From assembly GCA_963786295.1 (NCBI GenBank), contig CAWAYV010000034.1:124001-188000 (forward strand): DNA of 64,000 nt. The letters run 5' to 3'. Position numbers and translations under genes: made by a program. The notes under the pieces are model-generated. The model saw only the letters and a list, made by a program, of their open reading frames with translations, was not told the DNA's origin and made no database searches. Positions 36,307 through 46,293 of this stretch are shown here, piece after piece. Each line of letters begins with the position of its first letter. The first letter of the stretch is position 1. Origin of the DNA: JACCZX01 sp963786295. GTDB taxonomy: Bacteria > Pseudomonadota > Gammaproteobacteria > Burkholderiales > Burkholderiaceae_F.

Positions 36307-36849
36307 ATGTTCCTTCCTCCGGATCACTTTCAACTTTTCGATTTGCCGCCGCGCTTCGCGCTCGACATAGCCGCGCTGGATAGCGCCTATCGAAGCGTGC
36401 AGGGCCAGGTTCATCCGGACCGCTTTGCCGCCGGCACTGCTGCGGAGAACCGAGTCGCGATGCAATGGGCAACACACGCCAACGAGGCCTACCGGACACT
36501 GAAGTCACCGATAAAGCGCGCTGCATATTTGTGCGAACGCGCCGGCTTGCCGATAGACGCCGAATCGAACACAGCGATGCCAGCCGAGTTTCTGATGCAG
36601 CAGTTGCAGTGGCGCGAAGCGCTCGAAGCCGCTCGAACTGACCGGGATTTTGCAGCGCTGCAAGCGCTCGACGAAGGCATGGCGTCCGAACGTGACCGCT
36701 TGCTGAGCGAGATAGGCCGCGCGCTCGACGTCGATTCCGACCACGCACACGCCGCTTCGCTGGTGCGGCAGCTGATGTTCATCGAGAAGTTCGGAACCGA
36801 GATTGCATCGGCAGTGGAACCTCTGCGCGATAGTCGCGCGTCGGCGTAA
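36307..36849 (+). CDS. hscB: Fe-S co-chaperone HscB
   Basis: A 180-aa J-domain protein that brings IscU to HscA and stimulates its ATPase. The HPD motif is at residues 36-38 (VHPDRF) within an N-terminal J domain of about 75 aa. The C-terminal three-helix domain (from about 85) binds IscU. Its stop overlaps the hscA start (TAATG). Confidence 0.94.
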   Translation: MFLPPDHFQLFDLPPRFALDIAALDSAYRSVQGQVHPDRFAAGTAAENRVAMQWATHANEAYRTLKSPIKRAAYLCERAGLPIDAESNTAMPAEFLMQQLQWREALEAARTDRDFAALQALDEGMASERDRLLSEIGRALDVDSDHAHAASLVRQLMFIEKFGTEIASAVEPLRDSRASA

Positions 36850-38735
36850 TGGCACTGCTGCAGATCGCCGAGCCGGGGCAATCGACCGACCCTCATCATC
36901 ATCGGCTCGCGGTCGGAATCGATCTCGGCACCACCAACTCGCTGGTTGCGACGGTCCGCCACAGCATTCCCGTGGTAATCGATGATGCCGAGGGACGCGC
37001 TCTGTTGCCGTCGATCGTCCAGTTTCTGGCGAATGGAGCGACGGAAGTCGGCTACGCGGCGCAGAAGCAGCAAGCGGTTGACCCGCGCAACACGGTCGTC
37101 TCAGTCAAGCGCCTGATGGGCCGCGGCATGAACGATGTCGAGCACATCGAGAATATGCCGTACGACTTCGTCGATGCGCCTGGGATGGTGCAGCTCCGAA
37201 CGATCGCCGGCGTGCGTAGCCCGGTCGAGGTTTCGGCGGAGATCTTAAAGACGCTGCGCAAGCGCGCCGAGCAAGCGCTTGGCGACGATCTGGTCGGCGC
37301 GGTAGTTACCGTTCCCGCCTACTTCGACGAAGCACAGCGGCAAGCGACAAAGGACGCCGCGAGGCTTGCCGGACTCAATGTGTTGCGGTTGTTGAGCGAG
37401 CCGACAGCTGCGGCGGTCGCGTACGGGCTCGATCACGGTGCTCAAGGAATGTATGCCGTCTACGACCTTGGTGGCGGAACGTTCGACATTTCGATTCTTC
37501 GGCTGACGAAGGGCGTGTTCGAGGTGCTCGCAACCGGCGGCGACTCCGCGTTGGGCGGCGATGATTTCGATCAGCGCGTTTTTTGCTGGCTCGTAGAGCA
37601 CTCGAAACTGCTGCCCTTGTCGGCGCAGGACACGCGCCTGTTGATGGTCAAGGCGCGCGAGGCAAAGGAGCGCATGTCGGCCGAGCCCGAGGTACGCGTG
37701 AACGCGGTGCTATCGACCGGCGAAGTCATCGACCAGACCTTGACCAGCCGCGAGTTCGCGCGGATGACGCAACCGCTGGTGCAGAAAACCCTGGCCGCGT
37801 GCCGCAACGCGCTGCGTGATGCCGAGCTCAAGACCAGCGAGATCGACGGCGTCGTGATGGTCGGGGGTGCTACGCGCATGCCTCACGTGCGGCATGCGGT
37901 CCGTGATTTTTTCGGGCAGACGCCGTTGACAAACATCGATCCGGACAAAGTGGTCGCGCTGGGAGCGGCGATTCAGGCGAATCTGCTTGCCGGCAACCGG
38001 GCGGCCGGTGATGATTGGCTGCTGCTCGACGTGATCCCGCTGTCACTCGGATTGGAAACGATGGGCGGCTTGGTCGAAAAGATCATCGAGCGCAATTCGA
38101 CGATCCCGGTCGCGCGCGCGCAGGAATTCACGACCTTCAAAGACGGGCAAACCGCGATCGCGATTCACGTCGTGCAGGGCGAGCGCGAGCTTGTCTCCGA
38201 CTGTCGCTCGCTGGCGCGCTTCGAATTACGTGGCATACCACCGATGCCGGCCGGCGCAGCACGAGTCCGCGTCACGTTTCAGGTCGACGCCGATGGCTTG
38301 CTCGACGTCAATGCGCTAGAGATCGGTAGCGGAGTACAGGCGTCAATCGCCGTCAAGCCGTCTTACGGGTTGGCCGACGACGACATCGCACGCATGCTGC
38401 AGGAATCGTTCGGCTCGGCCGACGACGATATGCGCAGGCGCGCTCTGCGCGAGCAGCAGGTCGATGCGCAACGCTTGATCGAAGCAACGAAAGCCGCGCT
38501 GGCGTCCGACGGCGATCTGCTGGATTCGGATGAGCGGACGACGATAGAGGAGTTGCTCTTGGCGTTGAGCGACCGGGCGCGCGGCGATGATCCGACCGCG
38601 ATCAAGAGTTCAATCGACGCACTCGCTCAGGCGACCGACGACTTTGCTGCGCGCCGCATGGACCGATCAATTCGCGCGGCGCTCGCAGGGCGGCGCATCG
38701 ATGATCTTGCCAGCGTCGGGCGCCGAGCCGAATAA
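36849..38735 (+). CDS. hscA: Fe-S chaperone HscA
   Basis: A 628-aa Hsp70 specialised for cluster transfer from IscU. The ATPase domain starts GIDLGTTNSLVATV and contains VYDLGGGTFDISIL and VMVGGATRMPHVR. The substrate domain begins after LLLDVIPLSLGLETMGG. Length and lack of a DnaK-type acidic C-tail fit HscA. Confidence 0.96.
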   Translation: MALLQIAEPGQSTDPHHHRLAVGIDLGTTNSLVATVRHSIPVVIDDAEGRALLPSIVQFLANGATEVGYAAQKQQAVDPRNTVVSVKRLMGRGMNDVEHIENMPYDFVDAPGMVQLRTIAGVRSPVEVSAEILKTLRKRAEQALGDDLVGAVVTVPAYFDEAQRQATKDAARLAGLNVLRLLSEPTAAAVAYGLDHGAQGMYAVYDLGGGTFDISILRLTKGVFEVLATGGDSALGGDDFDQRVFCWLVEHSKLLPLSAQDTRLLMVKAREAKERMSAEPEVRVNAVLSTGEVIDQTLTSREFARMTQPLVQKTLAACRNALRDAELKTSEIDGVVMVGGATRMPHVRHAVRDFFGQTPLTNIDPDKVVALGAAIQANLLAGNRAAGDDWLLLDVIPLSLGLETMGGLVEKIIERNSTIPVARAQEFTTFKDGQTAIAIHVVQGERELVSDCRSLARFELRGIPPMPAGAARVRVTFQVDADGLLDVNALEIGSGVQASIAVKPSYGLADDDIARMLQESFGSADDDMRRRALREQQVDAQRLIEATKAALASDGDLLDSDERTTIEELLLALSDRARGDDPTAIKSSIDALAQATDDFAARRMDRSIRAALAGRRIDDLASVGRRAE

Positions 38736-38736
38736 C

Positions 38737-39090
38737 ATGCCAAAGATCACAGTGTTACCGCACGCCGAAATCTGCCCGCAGGGCGCGGAGTTTGAAACCA
38801 AGTCCGGCGTCTCGGTGGCCGACGCACTGCTCGATCATCACGTCGACATCGAACACGCCTGCGGCAAGGTCGCGGCGTGCACCACGTGTCATTGCATTAT
38901 TCGTAAAGGTTTTAATTCGCTGCCGTCGGCCGAAGACAACGAGGAAGACCTGCTCGACCGCGCCTGGGGTCTGACTCCTTTGTCGCGCTTATCGTGTCAG
39001 GCGATCGTGCAGAACGAAGATCTGACGATCGAGATTCCGAAGTACAGCATCAATCACGCCAAGGAAATCGAACAGAAGGAATCGTCATGA
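38737..39090 (+). CDS. fdx: ISC [2Fe-2S] ferredoxin
   Basis: 117 aa. Supplies electrons for cluster assembly. Ligands Cys42, Cys48, Cys51 and Cys87 are at the same positions as in E. coli Fdx (ACGKVAACTTC and RLSCQAIV). Cys53 is an extra cysteine next to the cluster loop. I start it at 38737, giving MPKITVLPH; the longer frame lies inside hscA. The stop overlaps the iscX start. Confidence 0.96.
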   Translation: MPKITVLPHAEICPQGAEFETKSGVSVADALLDHHVDIEHACGKVAACTTCHCIIRKGFNSLPSAEDNEEDLLDRAWGLTPLSRLSCQAIVQNEDLTIEIPKYSINHAKEIEQKESS

Positions 39091-39281
39091 AATGGATCGA
39101 CAGTGAAGAGATCGCGATAGCTCTTTTCGAAAAATATCCGGACGTCGATCCGCGCACTGTCCGGTTTACCGATCTGCGCCGCTGGGTATGCGAGCTGGAG
39201 AATTTTTCGGACGATCCGAATCGGTCGGGAGAAAGAATCCTGGAAGCGATTCAGATGGCGTGGATCGACGAGGTTTCGTAG
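39087..39281 (+). CDS. iscX: Fe-S assembly protein IscX
   Basis: A 64-aa acidic protein that binds IscS and ferrous iron and modulates the assembly rate. MKWIDSEEIAIALFEKYPD and the C-terminal ILEAIQMAWIDE are family signatures. It overlaps fdx by four bases and its 3' end overlaps the convergent Nudix gene by 31 bases. It is the last gene of the isc operon. Confidence 0.95.
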   Translation: MKWIDSEEIAIALFEKYPDVDPRTVRFTDLRRWVCELENFSDDPNRSGERILEAIQMAWIDEVS

Positions 39282-40099
39282 TCGAATCGAAAGAACTCCG
39301 CAACGGTGTCGATCCCGGCACGCCGTGTCACGCTTTCAAGCGTGACCAGCGCGGATTCCAGCGTGAACTCGTCATTCTCGATTGCGTTGAGCACTTCGTC
39401 TAGAGTGCGCCGCTCGATCGCGTCGACTTCGCCATCCTGGTTTTGCAAAGACACGCCATCCGGCAGCGACGCGTCGTAGACGTGGATGATTTCCGACTGC
39501 AGCCCTTCGGCCACGGGCCGTCGCATCTGAAACCAGCGCCCGCGCTGTAACTCGACGCGATCGATTTGCAAGCCCGCCTCCTCAAGTGCTTCGCGCGCCA
39601 ACGCCTGGTGCAGTGACTCGCCTGCGGGCACCATGCCACCGACCAGGTTGTCCCAGAGCCCCGGATCGATCTGCTTGTGCGCGGCGCGGCGCGCGACGAG
39701 CAGGGTACTTGCGTCGGAATACGCATTCAGATGCACCGCTTCGGTTGTAATGCCCAGCGGGCGGCATGCTGCGCGCTCGACAGCTGCTACCGGTGGTGTT
39801 CCTACGTACAGGTTCTCGTCGCGCCAACCAGTAATAAAGCTCGCCGCGTGCAGAGCGTGAGCTGCCTCTTGAAGTAGGGCAGTGCGTGCGTCGAAATCGA
39901 GCGTGTTGTCGGCGATCGTAAGCACGCCATGTTTTAGGACGAATCCACCGATCCGGTCTGCGACAAAGCGCGCCACTTCGGGCTGAACGTCGCCGACGCG
40001 ACTGCCTGCAATCTGAAGCGGGATCAAGTCCGCCGGTAGCGGTGGGCGGGCGCGTGCTTGCAGGCGTTCGGTCAGCTGCCGCACGCGGACGACGTCCAC
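39251..40099 (-). CDS. Nudix hydrolase with DUF4743 N-terminal domain
   Basis: About 282 aa. An N-terminal DUF4743 region (LIPLQIAGSRVGDVQPEVARF) precedes a Nudix domain whose box spans GGMVPAGES...AREALEEAGL, with the metal-binding glutamates intact. Relatives include a thiamine-pyrophosphokinase-associated Nudix group in eukaryotes, so the substrate may be a thiamine or other nucleoside diphosphate derivative; this is uncertain. I use the GTG at 40099, two bases after the lysS stop. The 3' end overlaps iscX, so the two transcripts are antisense there. Confidence 0.85.
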   Translation of the reverse strand: MDVVRVRQLTERLQARARPPLPADLIPLQIAGSRVGDVQPEVARFVADRIGGFVLKHGVLTIADNTLDFDARTALLQEAAHALHAASFITGWRDENLYVGTPPVAAVERAACRPLGITTEAVHLNAYSDASTLLVARRAAHKQIDPGLWDNLVGGMVPAGESLHQALAREALEEAGLQIDRVELQRGRWFQMRRPVAEGLQSEIIHVYDASLPDGVSLQNQDGEVDAIERRTLDEVLNAIENDEFTLESALVTLESVTRRAGIDTVAEFFRFDYETSSIHAI

Positions 40100-40101
40100 A
40101 C

Positions 40102-41609
40102 CTACGCCTCCGGCCGCATGTGCGGAAACAGGATTACATCGCGAATGTTTGCTGAGTCGGTTAGCAGCATGACGACTCGATCGACCCCAACGCCGCACCC
40201 GGCGGCAGGCGGCATGCCGTACTCAAGCGCACGCACATAATCGGCGTCGTAGTACATCGCCTCCTCGTCACCGGCGTCTTTCGCTTTTGCCTGTTCGTTG
40301 AATCGCGCCGCCTGGTCTTCGGGGTCGTTCAACTCGGAAAACCCGTTGGCGATCTCGCGGCCGGCAATGAAGAGCTCGAACCGCTCGGTAATACCGGGAT
40401 GCGTATCCGATGCGCGTGCCAGTGGAGACACTTCAACCGGGTAGTCGACGATGAAGGTCGGCTGTATCAGCTTGTCCTCCGCCACTTCTTCAAACATCGC
40501 GAGTTGCAACGCTCCAAGACCTGCCTCTTCGGAATGCGCGCTTCCCTTGGCACGCAGCTCGCGATGCAGGAAGCCGCGGTCCGTCAACTGTTCTTCGGAA
40601 TACTGCGATGCGTGCAAACGGATCGCCTGCAGCGTCGTGAGCCGCGCAAACGGCGGCGTCAACTCTATCGCCTGACCTTGATACTCGATGCGCGCCGCGC
40701 CCGTCGTCGCCAACGCCACATGATTCAGCAGCCGCTCGGTGAAATCCATTAGCCACTTGTAATTCTGATACGCCGCATAAAACTCGAGCATCGTGAATTC
40801 AGGGTTGTGGCGGGGCGACATGCCCTCGTTGCGGAAGTTGCGGTTGATCTCGAACACCTTTTCGTAGCCACCGACGACCAGGCGCTTTAGGAAAAGCTCG
40901 GGCGCTATGCGCAGGAACATGTCGATATCGAGCGCGTTATGGTGGGTGACGAACGGCTTGGCCGCCGCGCCGCCGGGAATGATCTGCAGCATCGGCGTTT
41001 CGACTTCGAGGAAGCCGTCAGCCACCATGAAATCGCGCATCGCCGTAATCGTCTTGCTCCGTGTGATGAACAAGCTGCGCGTCTCATCGCTCACCATCAA
41101 GTCGACGTAGCGCTGGCGATATCGAAGCTCGCGGTCTTCGAGCCCATGAAACTTGTCGGGCAACGGACGCAACGATTTGGCGAGCAGTCGCAGCTCGGTG
41201 CAGCGAATACTCAATTCGCCTTTTTGAGTCTTGAACACGACGCCACGCGCGGCGATGATGTCACCGATGTCCCAGCGTTTGAACTCATCGTGTGTGTGTT
41301 TGCCGACCTCATCGTCGGCGACGTAAAACTGAATGCGGCCGCTGCCATCCTGCACGGTTGCGAAGCTCGCCTTGCCCATCAGCCGCTTCAGCATCATGCG
41401 GCCCGCAACTGCGACCTCGAGATGCTCCTGCGCCAGCGTGTCGCGCTCGCGCGCTCCGTACTTGACGTGCAACTCATCGGCCAGGTGCGTGCGCTGAAAG
41501 TCGTTGGGGAAGGCGGGGCCTATCGCGCGCAACGCCGCGAGCTTGGCGCGCCGCTCGGCGATGATCTGGTTTTCATCGGGTGGCGGACGTGGTCTTTGGA
41601 TTCGCTCAT
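40102..41609 (-). CDS. lysS: Lysyl-tRNA synthetase (class II), frameshift near the 5' end
   Basis: About 500 aa. Charges tRNA-Lys. The anticodon-binding OB domain (EVAVAGRMMLKRLMGKASF) is followed by the class II catalytic core with FRNEGMSPRHNPEFTMLEFYAAY (motif 2) and GCGVGVDRVVMLL (motif 3). The N-terminal helix (PPDENQIIAERRAKLAAL) is in the same frame but has no start codon. An ATG with a GAGG site at 41609 encodes MSESKDHV in the neighbouring frame, so one base is probably missing near 41588. Otherwise translation would have to begin at TTG 41532, losing the conserved helix. Confidence 0.9.
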
Positions 41610-41613
41610 GGCC

Positions 41614-42376
41614 TCAAGCGTCGCGCACGTCGGCGACCGCATGCGCGCCGAAATCCGGTCGATCTAGAAACGCCAGGACTTTGGTCGCGGCGTCGCGTGC
41701 CGACGAAAGTTGGCCCTGCGCTTTCATCGCAGCAAAGACGAGGTTGATCCGGAAACGCGCGAGGATCGGATTCGCGCAGCTGCGGTCTGCATGTCGGTGT
41801 CGATCACGCCGGGGGCCAGCGACACGATCATCGCACCGTTTGGTCCGTGTGCTTCGTCGAGCGCGACGACGCGCGAAAAGTGATCGAGGCCAGCCTTGAC
41901 CGCGCAATAGGCGGCGGTGCCGGCAACGGCTTCTTGCCGGCACCGGACGAAATGTTAAGCACTTTGCGCGGGACGCTCCAGTCGCGCGTCGCACGCAGGA
42001 ACGCACGCGTTAACAGCATCGGCGCCTCGAGCCCTACGCGCAGCACCGCCGCCAGTGCGGACGGGTCGCTTTCGCTGATCGGCCCCGCTTTGCCCGCGAG
42101 CGCCGCGTTGTTGATCAGGGTCGCCGAAGAGAAAGAGTCTTGCCGGCTTTCCAGCCACGCTTCCAGGCGAGCCGACGCTGAAACTGCGTCGGCAAGATCG
42201 ATCGCCCATTGCTCGAGCGATGCACCGGCTGCGGTCGCTCTTGCGTCAAGCGTTTGATCGGGGTGACGCGACATCGTTAGCAGCACGCGCCGCGTTGCAG
42301 GAGTTGCTCTGCGATCGCGGCGCCAAGCCCTCGCGAAGCACCGGTCAAGATCGTCAATGGTCGAGGCGACGTGCAT
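41614..42376 (-). pseudogene. Short-chain dehydrogenase/reductase, at least four frameshifts
   Basis: Pieces in all three frames give an SDR protein of about 250 aa. These are the cofactor motif TGASRGLGAAIAEQLL near 42330, LINNAAL near 42110 and the catalytic YCAVK segment (TAAYCAVKAGLDHF) near 41910. They are followed by VSLAPGVIDTDMQ and a C-terminal RPDFGAHAVADVRDA. The order is right, but frames break near 42350, 42295, 41930, 41785 and 41745. This is denser damage than in the other frameshifted genes here, so it may be a true pseudogene or a low-quality patch. It sits between prfB and lysS, which are adjacent in many proteobacteria. Confidence 0.7.
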
Positions 42377-43480
42377 CAAACGCCTTGCTTCAAGCTTGCT
42401 TCGATAAAGTCGTCGAGGTCGCCGTCGAGCACTGCTTGTGTGTTTCCGACTTCCACATTGGTGCGCAAGTCCTTAATGCGCGACTGATCGAGCACGTACG
42501 AGCGGATCTGATGACCCCAGCCGATGTCGGTCTTCGAATCTTCGAGCGCAGTCTGTTGCGCCTGCCGCTTGCGTAACTCCTGCTCGTACAGCTTCGACTT
42601 CAGCATAGCCATCGCTTCGGCGCGGTTGCGATGCTGGCTGCGATCATTCTGGCTCTGCACGACGATGCCACTCGGAAGGTGCGTAATGCGCACTGCGGAT
42701 TCGGTCTTGTTGACGTGCTGCCCACCAGCACCCGACGCCCGGTACACGTCGATGCGCAGATCGGCTGGATTGACTTCGACCTCGATCGTCTCGTCGACTT
42801 CCGGGTACACGAACACGCTGGCAAACGACGTATGCCGCCGCGCGTTCGAATCAAATGGCGATTTGCGTACCAGTCGGTGGATCCCGGTTTCGGTACGCAG
42901 CATGCCGAACGCGTAGTCGCCGATCAGCTTGATCGTCGCGCCCTTAATGCCGGCGACTTCGCCGCTCGTTTCATCGAGCAATTCGGATTTGAACTTGCGA
43001 CGCTCGGCGTAGCGCAGGTACATACGCTCGAGCATCGCGGCCCAATCCTGCGCTTCGGTGCCACCGGCGCCGGCTTGAATTTCTATGAAGCAATTGTTCG
43101 GATCGAGCGGATTGTTGAACATCCGCTGAAACTCGAGGTCGGCGACTTGCTTGGCCAGCGCGGTTACGTCGGCATCGACGGCGACCAGTGTTGCGTCGTC
43201 ATCGTCGCTACGGGCCATCGCGAACAATTCACCAGAATCGCGCACGGCTGATTCGAGCGTGCGCATCTTCCGCACGATCGCTTCTGCGCTTTTCTTCTCT
43301 CGGCCAAGTTCCTGCGCGCGCTTGGGGTCTTCCCACACTCTTGGATCTTCGAGCGCCTGGCCAACTTCCTCGAGCCGGCGTTCTTTCACGTCGACGTCAA
43401 AGATACCTCCGCAGTTCGGACAGGCGAGTGCGCAGGTCTGCGACGGTGCCTTCGATCTGATTCAGGCGCTCGGCTTCCAT
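42376..43480 (-). CDS. prfB: Peptide chain release factor 2 (programmed +1 frameshift)
   Basis: A 367-aa factor that ends translation at UGA and UAA. Translation starts at ATG 43480 (site AAAGGA) and reads 27 codons to an in-frame TGA at 43399-43397. It continues after a +1 shift at CTT-TGA-C. The anticodon tripeptide SPF (207-209) and the catalytic GGQ (252-254) are present in the full numbering. The 5' piece (MEAERLNQIEGTVADLRTRL) is the standard RF2 start, so this frame change is biological, unlike the others in the window. Confidence 0.96.
43396..43410 (-). promoter_or_regulatory. prfB: prfB programmed frameshift site
   Basis: The mRNA reads GGAGG-TAT-CTT-TGA-C. The Shine-Dalgarno-like GGAGG three bases before the slippery CTT, the UGA in the A site and the following C are the known autoregulatory signal: low RF2 slows termination and favours the +1 shift. 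Confidence 0.93.
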
Positions 43481-43513
43481 GATGTCCTTTGATTTTTTTC
43501 GATGGGCGCCGAA

Positions 43514-45211
43514 TTATAGGGCGGCATGTTCAATCACCAACTGCAAGCGACGCTCACCCATGTAGTCGTCGACGACGGGGCGATACGCAAGCCGCACCGT
43601 GCGCGGGACTTGTTCGGTGCGGGAAAACCAAACCGCATTGAACAAGCGGCCGTCGAGATCGAGTACCAGCTTCAAGTGCCGGTCTTTGACCAGACGCTGT
43701 TCGACGACGACGAACTCGTTATCGAACAGCGGCGCCGGAAACCCCTGGCCCCATACATGCGAGTCGATCGCCTCGATCAGCGACAGCACCACTTCGTTCG
43801 CAGCCAATGCGCCGTCGGTCGTGATCGTGCGCTCGAAGAGCGTCCGATCGCACGATGCACGCGTCGCGTCTTCGAATGCCGAGACAAAGGCGTCGTAACT
43901 CGATGCGGGCATCGTGAGGCCTGCCGCCATCGCGTGGCCGCCAAAGCGGCGCACAAGCAGCGGCGCGCGCTTGGTCACCAAGTCGAGGGTGTCGCGCAAA
44001 TGCACGCCTTCGATCGAACGACCCGACCCGCGCAGCTCGCCGTCGCTGGCACGCGCAAATGCGATCGTCGGCCGGTGATACTTTTCTTTGATTCTTGACG
44101 CGACCAAACCGATCACGCCTTGGTGCCAGTCTTCGTTGTAAAGGCAGATGGTGTTGCGCGAGGCAACGTCGGCATCATCGAGCACGGCCAGCGCGTCGAG
44201 TTGCATGTCGCTCTCTATATCGCGGCGGTCTCGATTCAACTGGTCGAGCTGGCGTGCAAGCTCGATCGCGCGCTCGAAACTATCGGTGATCAGGCATTCG
44301 ATGCCGATCGTCATGTCGGTCAAGCGCCCCGCGGCGTTGATGCGCGGACCGATCGCGAAACCGAGATCGCGCGCACTGGCCAATCGCGCATCTTTACCCG
44401 CGATCTGAAACAACGCTGCGATACCGGGACGAAGCTGACCCTGACGAATCCGGCGCAATCCTTGCGTGATCAGGATGCGATTGTTGCGATCGAGCTTGAC
44501 GACGTCGGCCACCGTACCGAGCGCGACCAAGTCGAGTAGGTGATCGAGGCGCGGCTGTGTTGCGACGTCAAACCTTCCGCGCGTGCGCAATTCGGCACGC
44601 AGCGCGAGCAGCACATAGAACATGACGCCGACGCCCGCCAGATGCTTGCTCGGGAATCCGCATCCGGCCTGATTCGGATTGACGATGCAGGCGGCCGCCG
44701 GCAGCACAGCGCCTGGCAAGTGATGGTCGGTGACGAGCACCGAAATACCGAGCTCATTCGCGCGCGCCACTCCTTCGACACTTGCGATGCCGTTGTCGAC
44801 GGTGATCAACAGATTCGGCGGCCCGTTTGAGCCGTGCCCGGCCAGGTCGACGATTTCGGGCGTCAGCCCATAACCGTATTCGAAGCGGTTCGGCACCAGA
44901 TAATCGACCCGCGCGCCCATCGCGCGCAGCCCACGCACACCGATCGCGCACGCGGTGGCTCCATCGCAGTCGTAGTCGGCGACGATCAGCAGGCGTGAAT
45001 CGGCATCGATCGCATCCGCGAGCAATGTTGCGGCGTCCTGCACGTGCGAGAGTGCGCTGGGAGGCGCCAGTCCGTCGAGCAACAGCCGGGTCTCGGCGAC
45101 ACTTGCAATGCCACGTGCCGCAAGTGCGCGTGCCAACGCCGCCGGAATGCCTTCGGCGGCCAGGCGACGCGCTGTCGCGTGGTCGAAATCGCGAGCACTG
45201 AACACGGTCAT
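43514..45211 (-). CDS. recJ: Single-stranded-DNA-specific 5'-3' exonuclease RecJ
   Basis: A 565-aa DHH-family nuclease of recombination and mismatch repair. Motif I is VADYDCDGATA, the DHH motif is VTDHHLPG, and the DHHA1 part has the glycine-rich GGHAMAAGLTM. Metal-binding aspartates are intact and the length is normal. Its ATG overlaps the upstream rpfE stop by four bases (ATGA), so the two are coupled. Confidence 0.95.
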   Translation of the reverse strand: MTVFSARDFDHATARRLAAEGIPAALARALAARGIASVAETRLLLDGLAPPSALSHVQDAATLLADAIDADSRLLIVADYDCDGATACAIGVRGLRAMGARVDYLVPNRFEYGYGLTPEIVDLAGHGSNGPPNLLITVDNGIASVEGVARANELGISVLVTDHHLPGAVLPAAACIVNPNQAGCGFPSKHLAGVGVMFYVLLALRAELRTRGRFDVATQPRLDHLLDLVALGTVADVVKLDRNNRILITQGLRRIRQGQLRPGIAALFQIAGKDARLASARDLGFAIGPRINAAGRLTDMTIGIECLITDSFERAIELARQLDQLNRDRRDIESDMQLDALAVLDDADVASRNTICLYNEDWHQGVIGLVASRIKEKYHRPTIAFARASDGELRGSGRSIEGVHLRDTLDLVTKRAPLLVRRFGGHAMAAGLTMPASSYDAFVSAFEDATRASCDRTLFERTITTDGALAANEVVLSLIEAIDSHVWGQGFPAPLFDNEFVVVEQRLVKDRHLKLVLDLDGRLFNAVWFSRTEQVPRTVRLAYRPVVDDYMGERRLQLVIEHAAL

Positions 45212-46185
45212 TCAGTTAGCGCCTGCGCCAACGTGCGCCGCCGCCACGGCTTGTATCGATCGAAAGGCCGCAATTCGAGCGTGCGCAACTTGTTGCCACA
45301 AAGAATCAGATCGATCGAGTCGGCAGGGTGCTCAACCAGCGCTCGATCGACGGCAGTGATCGCTTGCAGCCACGCGCCCCAATCTTGACGCTGCTTTGAA
45401 ACCAATGCGTCATCGCTTACGACGAGCGCAGTATCGGTTACTCGCGTGCTCGCTGGCACGCCACGCGCGCCTGCCGCTTGTGCAACGCCCTGCCACTCGG
45501 GTGCATCGGAGTGCACTTGCCCGAACTCGATCGGCGGCAGCGGCTTCCACCGTCCCCCGCCGTGCAGCCAGATGGCATTGATCGTTCGCGCGCCGTTCGC
45601 TTCACGCTCGGCGTTCACCTCGTGCACGTGCCATGCCATTTGAATTTCGTTGTGCAACCGATTCCAGATCTGCGCGTCACGGCCGCTCGGCATCTCGACC
45701 GCGGCTTCCATCACCGCTACCAGCGGCCGCGCACCGATCTGCCATTCATGCTCGGACAACAGAAACCAACGCTGCCCGACGTCGACCAACTGACATTCTG
45801 AATCCGATGCGAGCTCGTTAGCGGCCGCTAGCAACAATACCGATTCTTCGGCGGTCGGCGCCTCGGCGCCGAGCGATTGCACGATCAGATGATCGCGCGC
45901 CGCTTCAACGTGAACCGGATCGGCGTGCCAAACAAACGCGGGCGTTGCCGCACCCGCGAGTTGCGCGTACGCATAGGGGGCAGTCGGGACCGGCGGAGGG
46001 TGACCGAACAGTTTGTTCGCAAGCCAGTCCAAGTGTGCGCCGGTGCCCTGTGATGAAACAGGCTGCTCAATCAGCGCCGCGCGCGAAAGCCTGGCTTTCA
46101 AGTTGGGAGTATCTAAAGAGGCAGTCAATGCAACAGCCAATTCGCCGGGCACTAATGCACCGGCCACAAGCAATGTGAAATGCAT
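45208..46185 (-). CDS. rpfE: RpfE-type protein of unknown biochemical function
   Basis: A 325-aa protein of the family first named from the Xanthomonas rpf cluster, where rpfE also lies beside recJ. Members are sometimes annotated as cofactor-independent phosphoglycerate mutase-like. Conserved stretches here include DWLANKLFG, PVHVEAARDHLIV, RWFLLSEHEW and the C-terminal IWLHGGGRWKPLPP and FDRYKPWRRRTLAQALTE. I see no catalytic motif I can assign. The start ATG is 108 bases from the divergent lolC start. Confidence 0.75.
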   Translation of the reverse strand: MHFTLLVAGALVPGELAVALTASLDTPNLKARLSRAALIEQPVSSQGTGAHLDWLANKLFGHPPPVPTAPYAYAQLAGAATPAFVWHADPVHVEAARDHLIVQSLGAEAPTAEESVLLLAAANELASDSECQLVDVGQRWFLLSEHEWQIGARPLVAVMEAAVEMPSGRDAQIWNRLHNEIQMAWHVHEVNAEREANGARTINAIWLHGGGRWKPLPPIEFGQVHSDAPEWQGVAQAAGARGVPASTRVTDTALVVSDDALVSKQRQDWGAWLQAITAVDRALVEHPADSIDLILCGNKLRTLELRPFDRYKPWRRRTLAQALTE

Positions 46186-46250
46186 CGACTGATTTTACGT
46201 TCGGAACGCGATAGCAGAAGCTGTCTGCGAGCTGCTTCCTGACGCTTGGC

Positions 46251-46256
46251 TACAAT
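46251..46256 (+). promoter_or_regulatory. Possible extended -10 element before lolC
   Basis: TACAAT preceded by TGGC resembles an extended -10 element, 37 bases upstream of the lolC start and within the rpfE/lolC divergent gap. No good -35 is visible. Confidence 0.35.
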
Positions 46257-46293
46257 CCGCGCGCTCTTAGTTGAATCCACTTCATTCCGTCCC

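Noticed and set aside
43399..43480. Treating the prfB frame change as another sequencing error
   Set aside because: The GGAGG-TAT-CTT-TGA-C site is the known programmed frameshift, so this change is biological.
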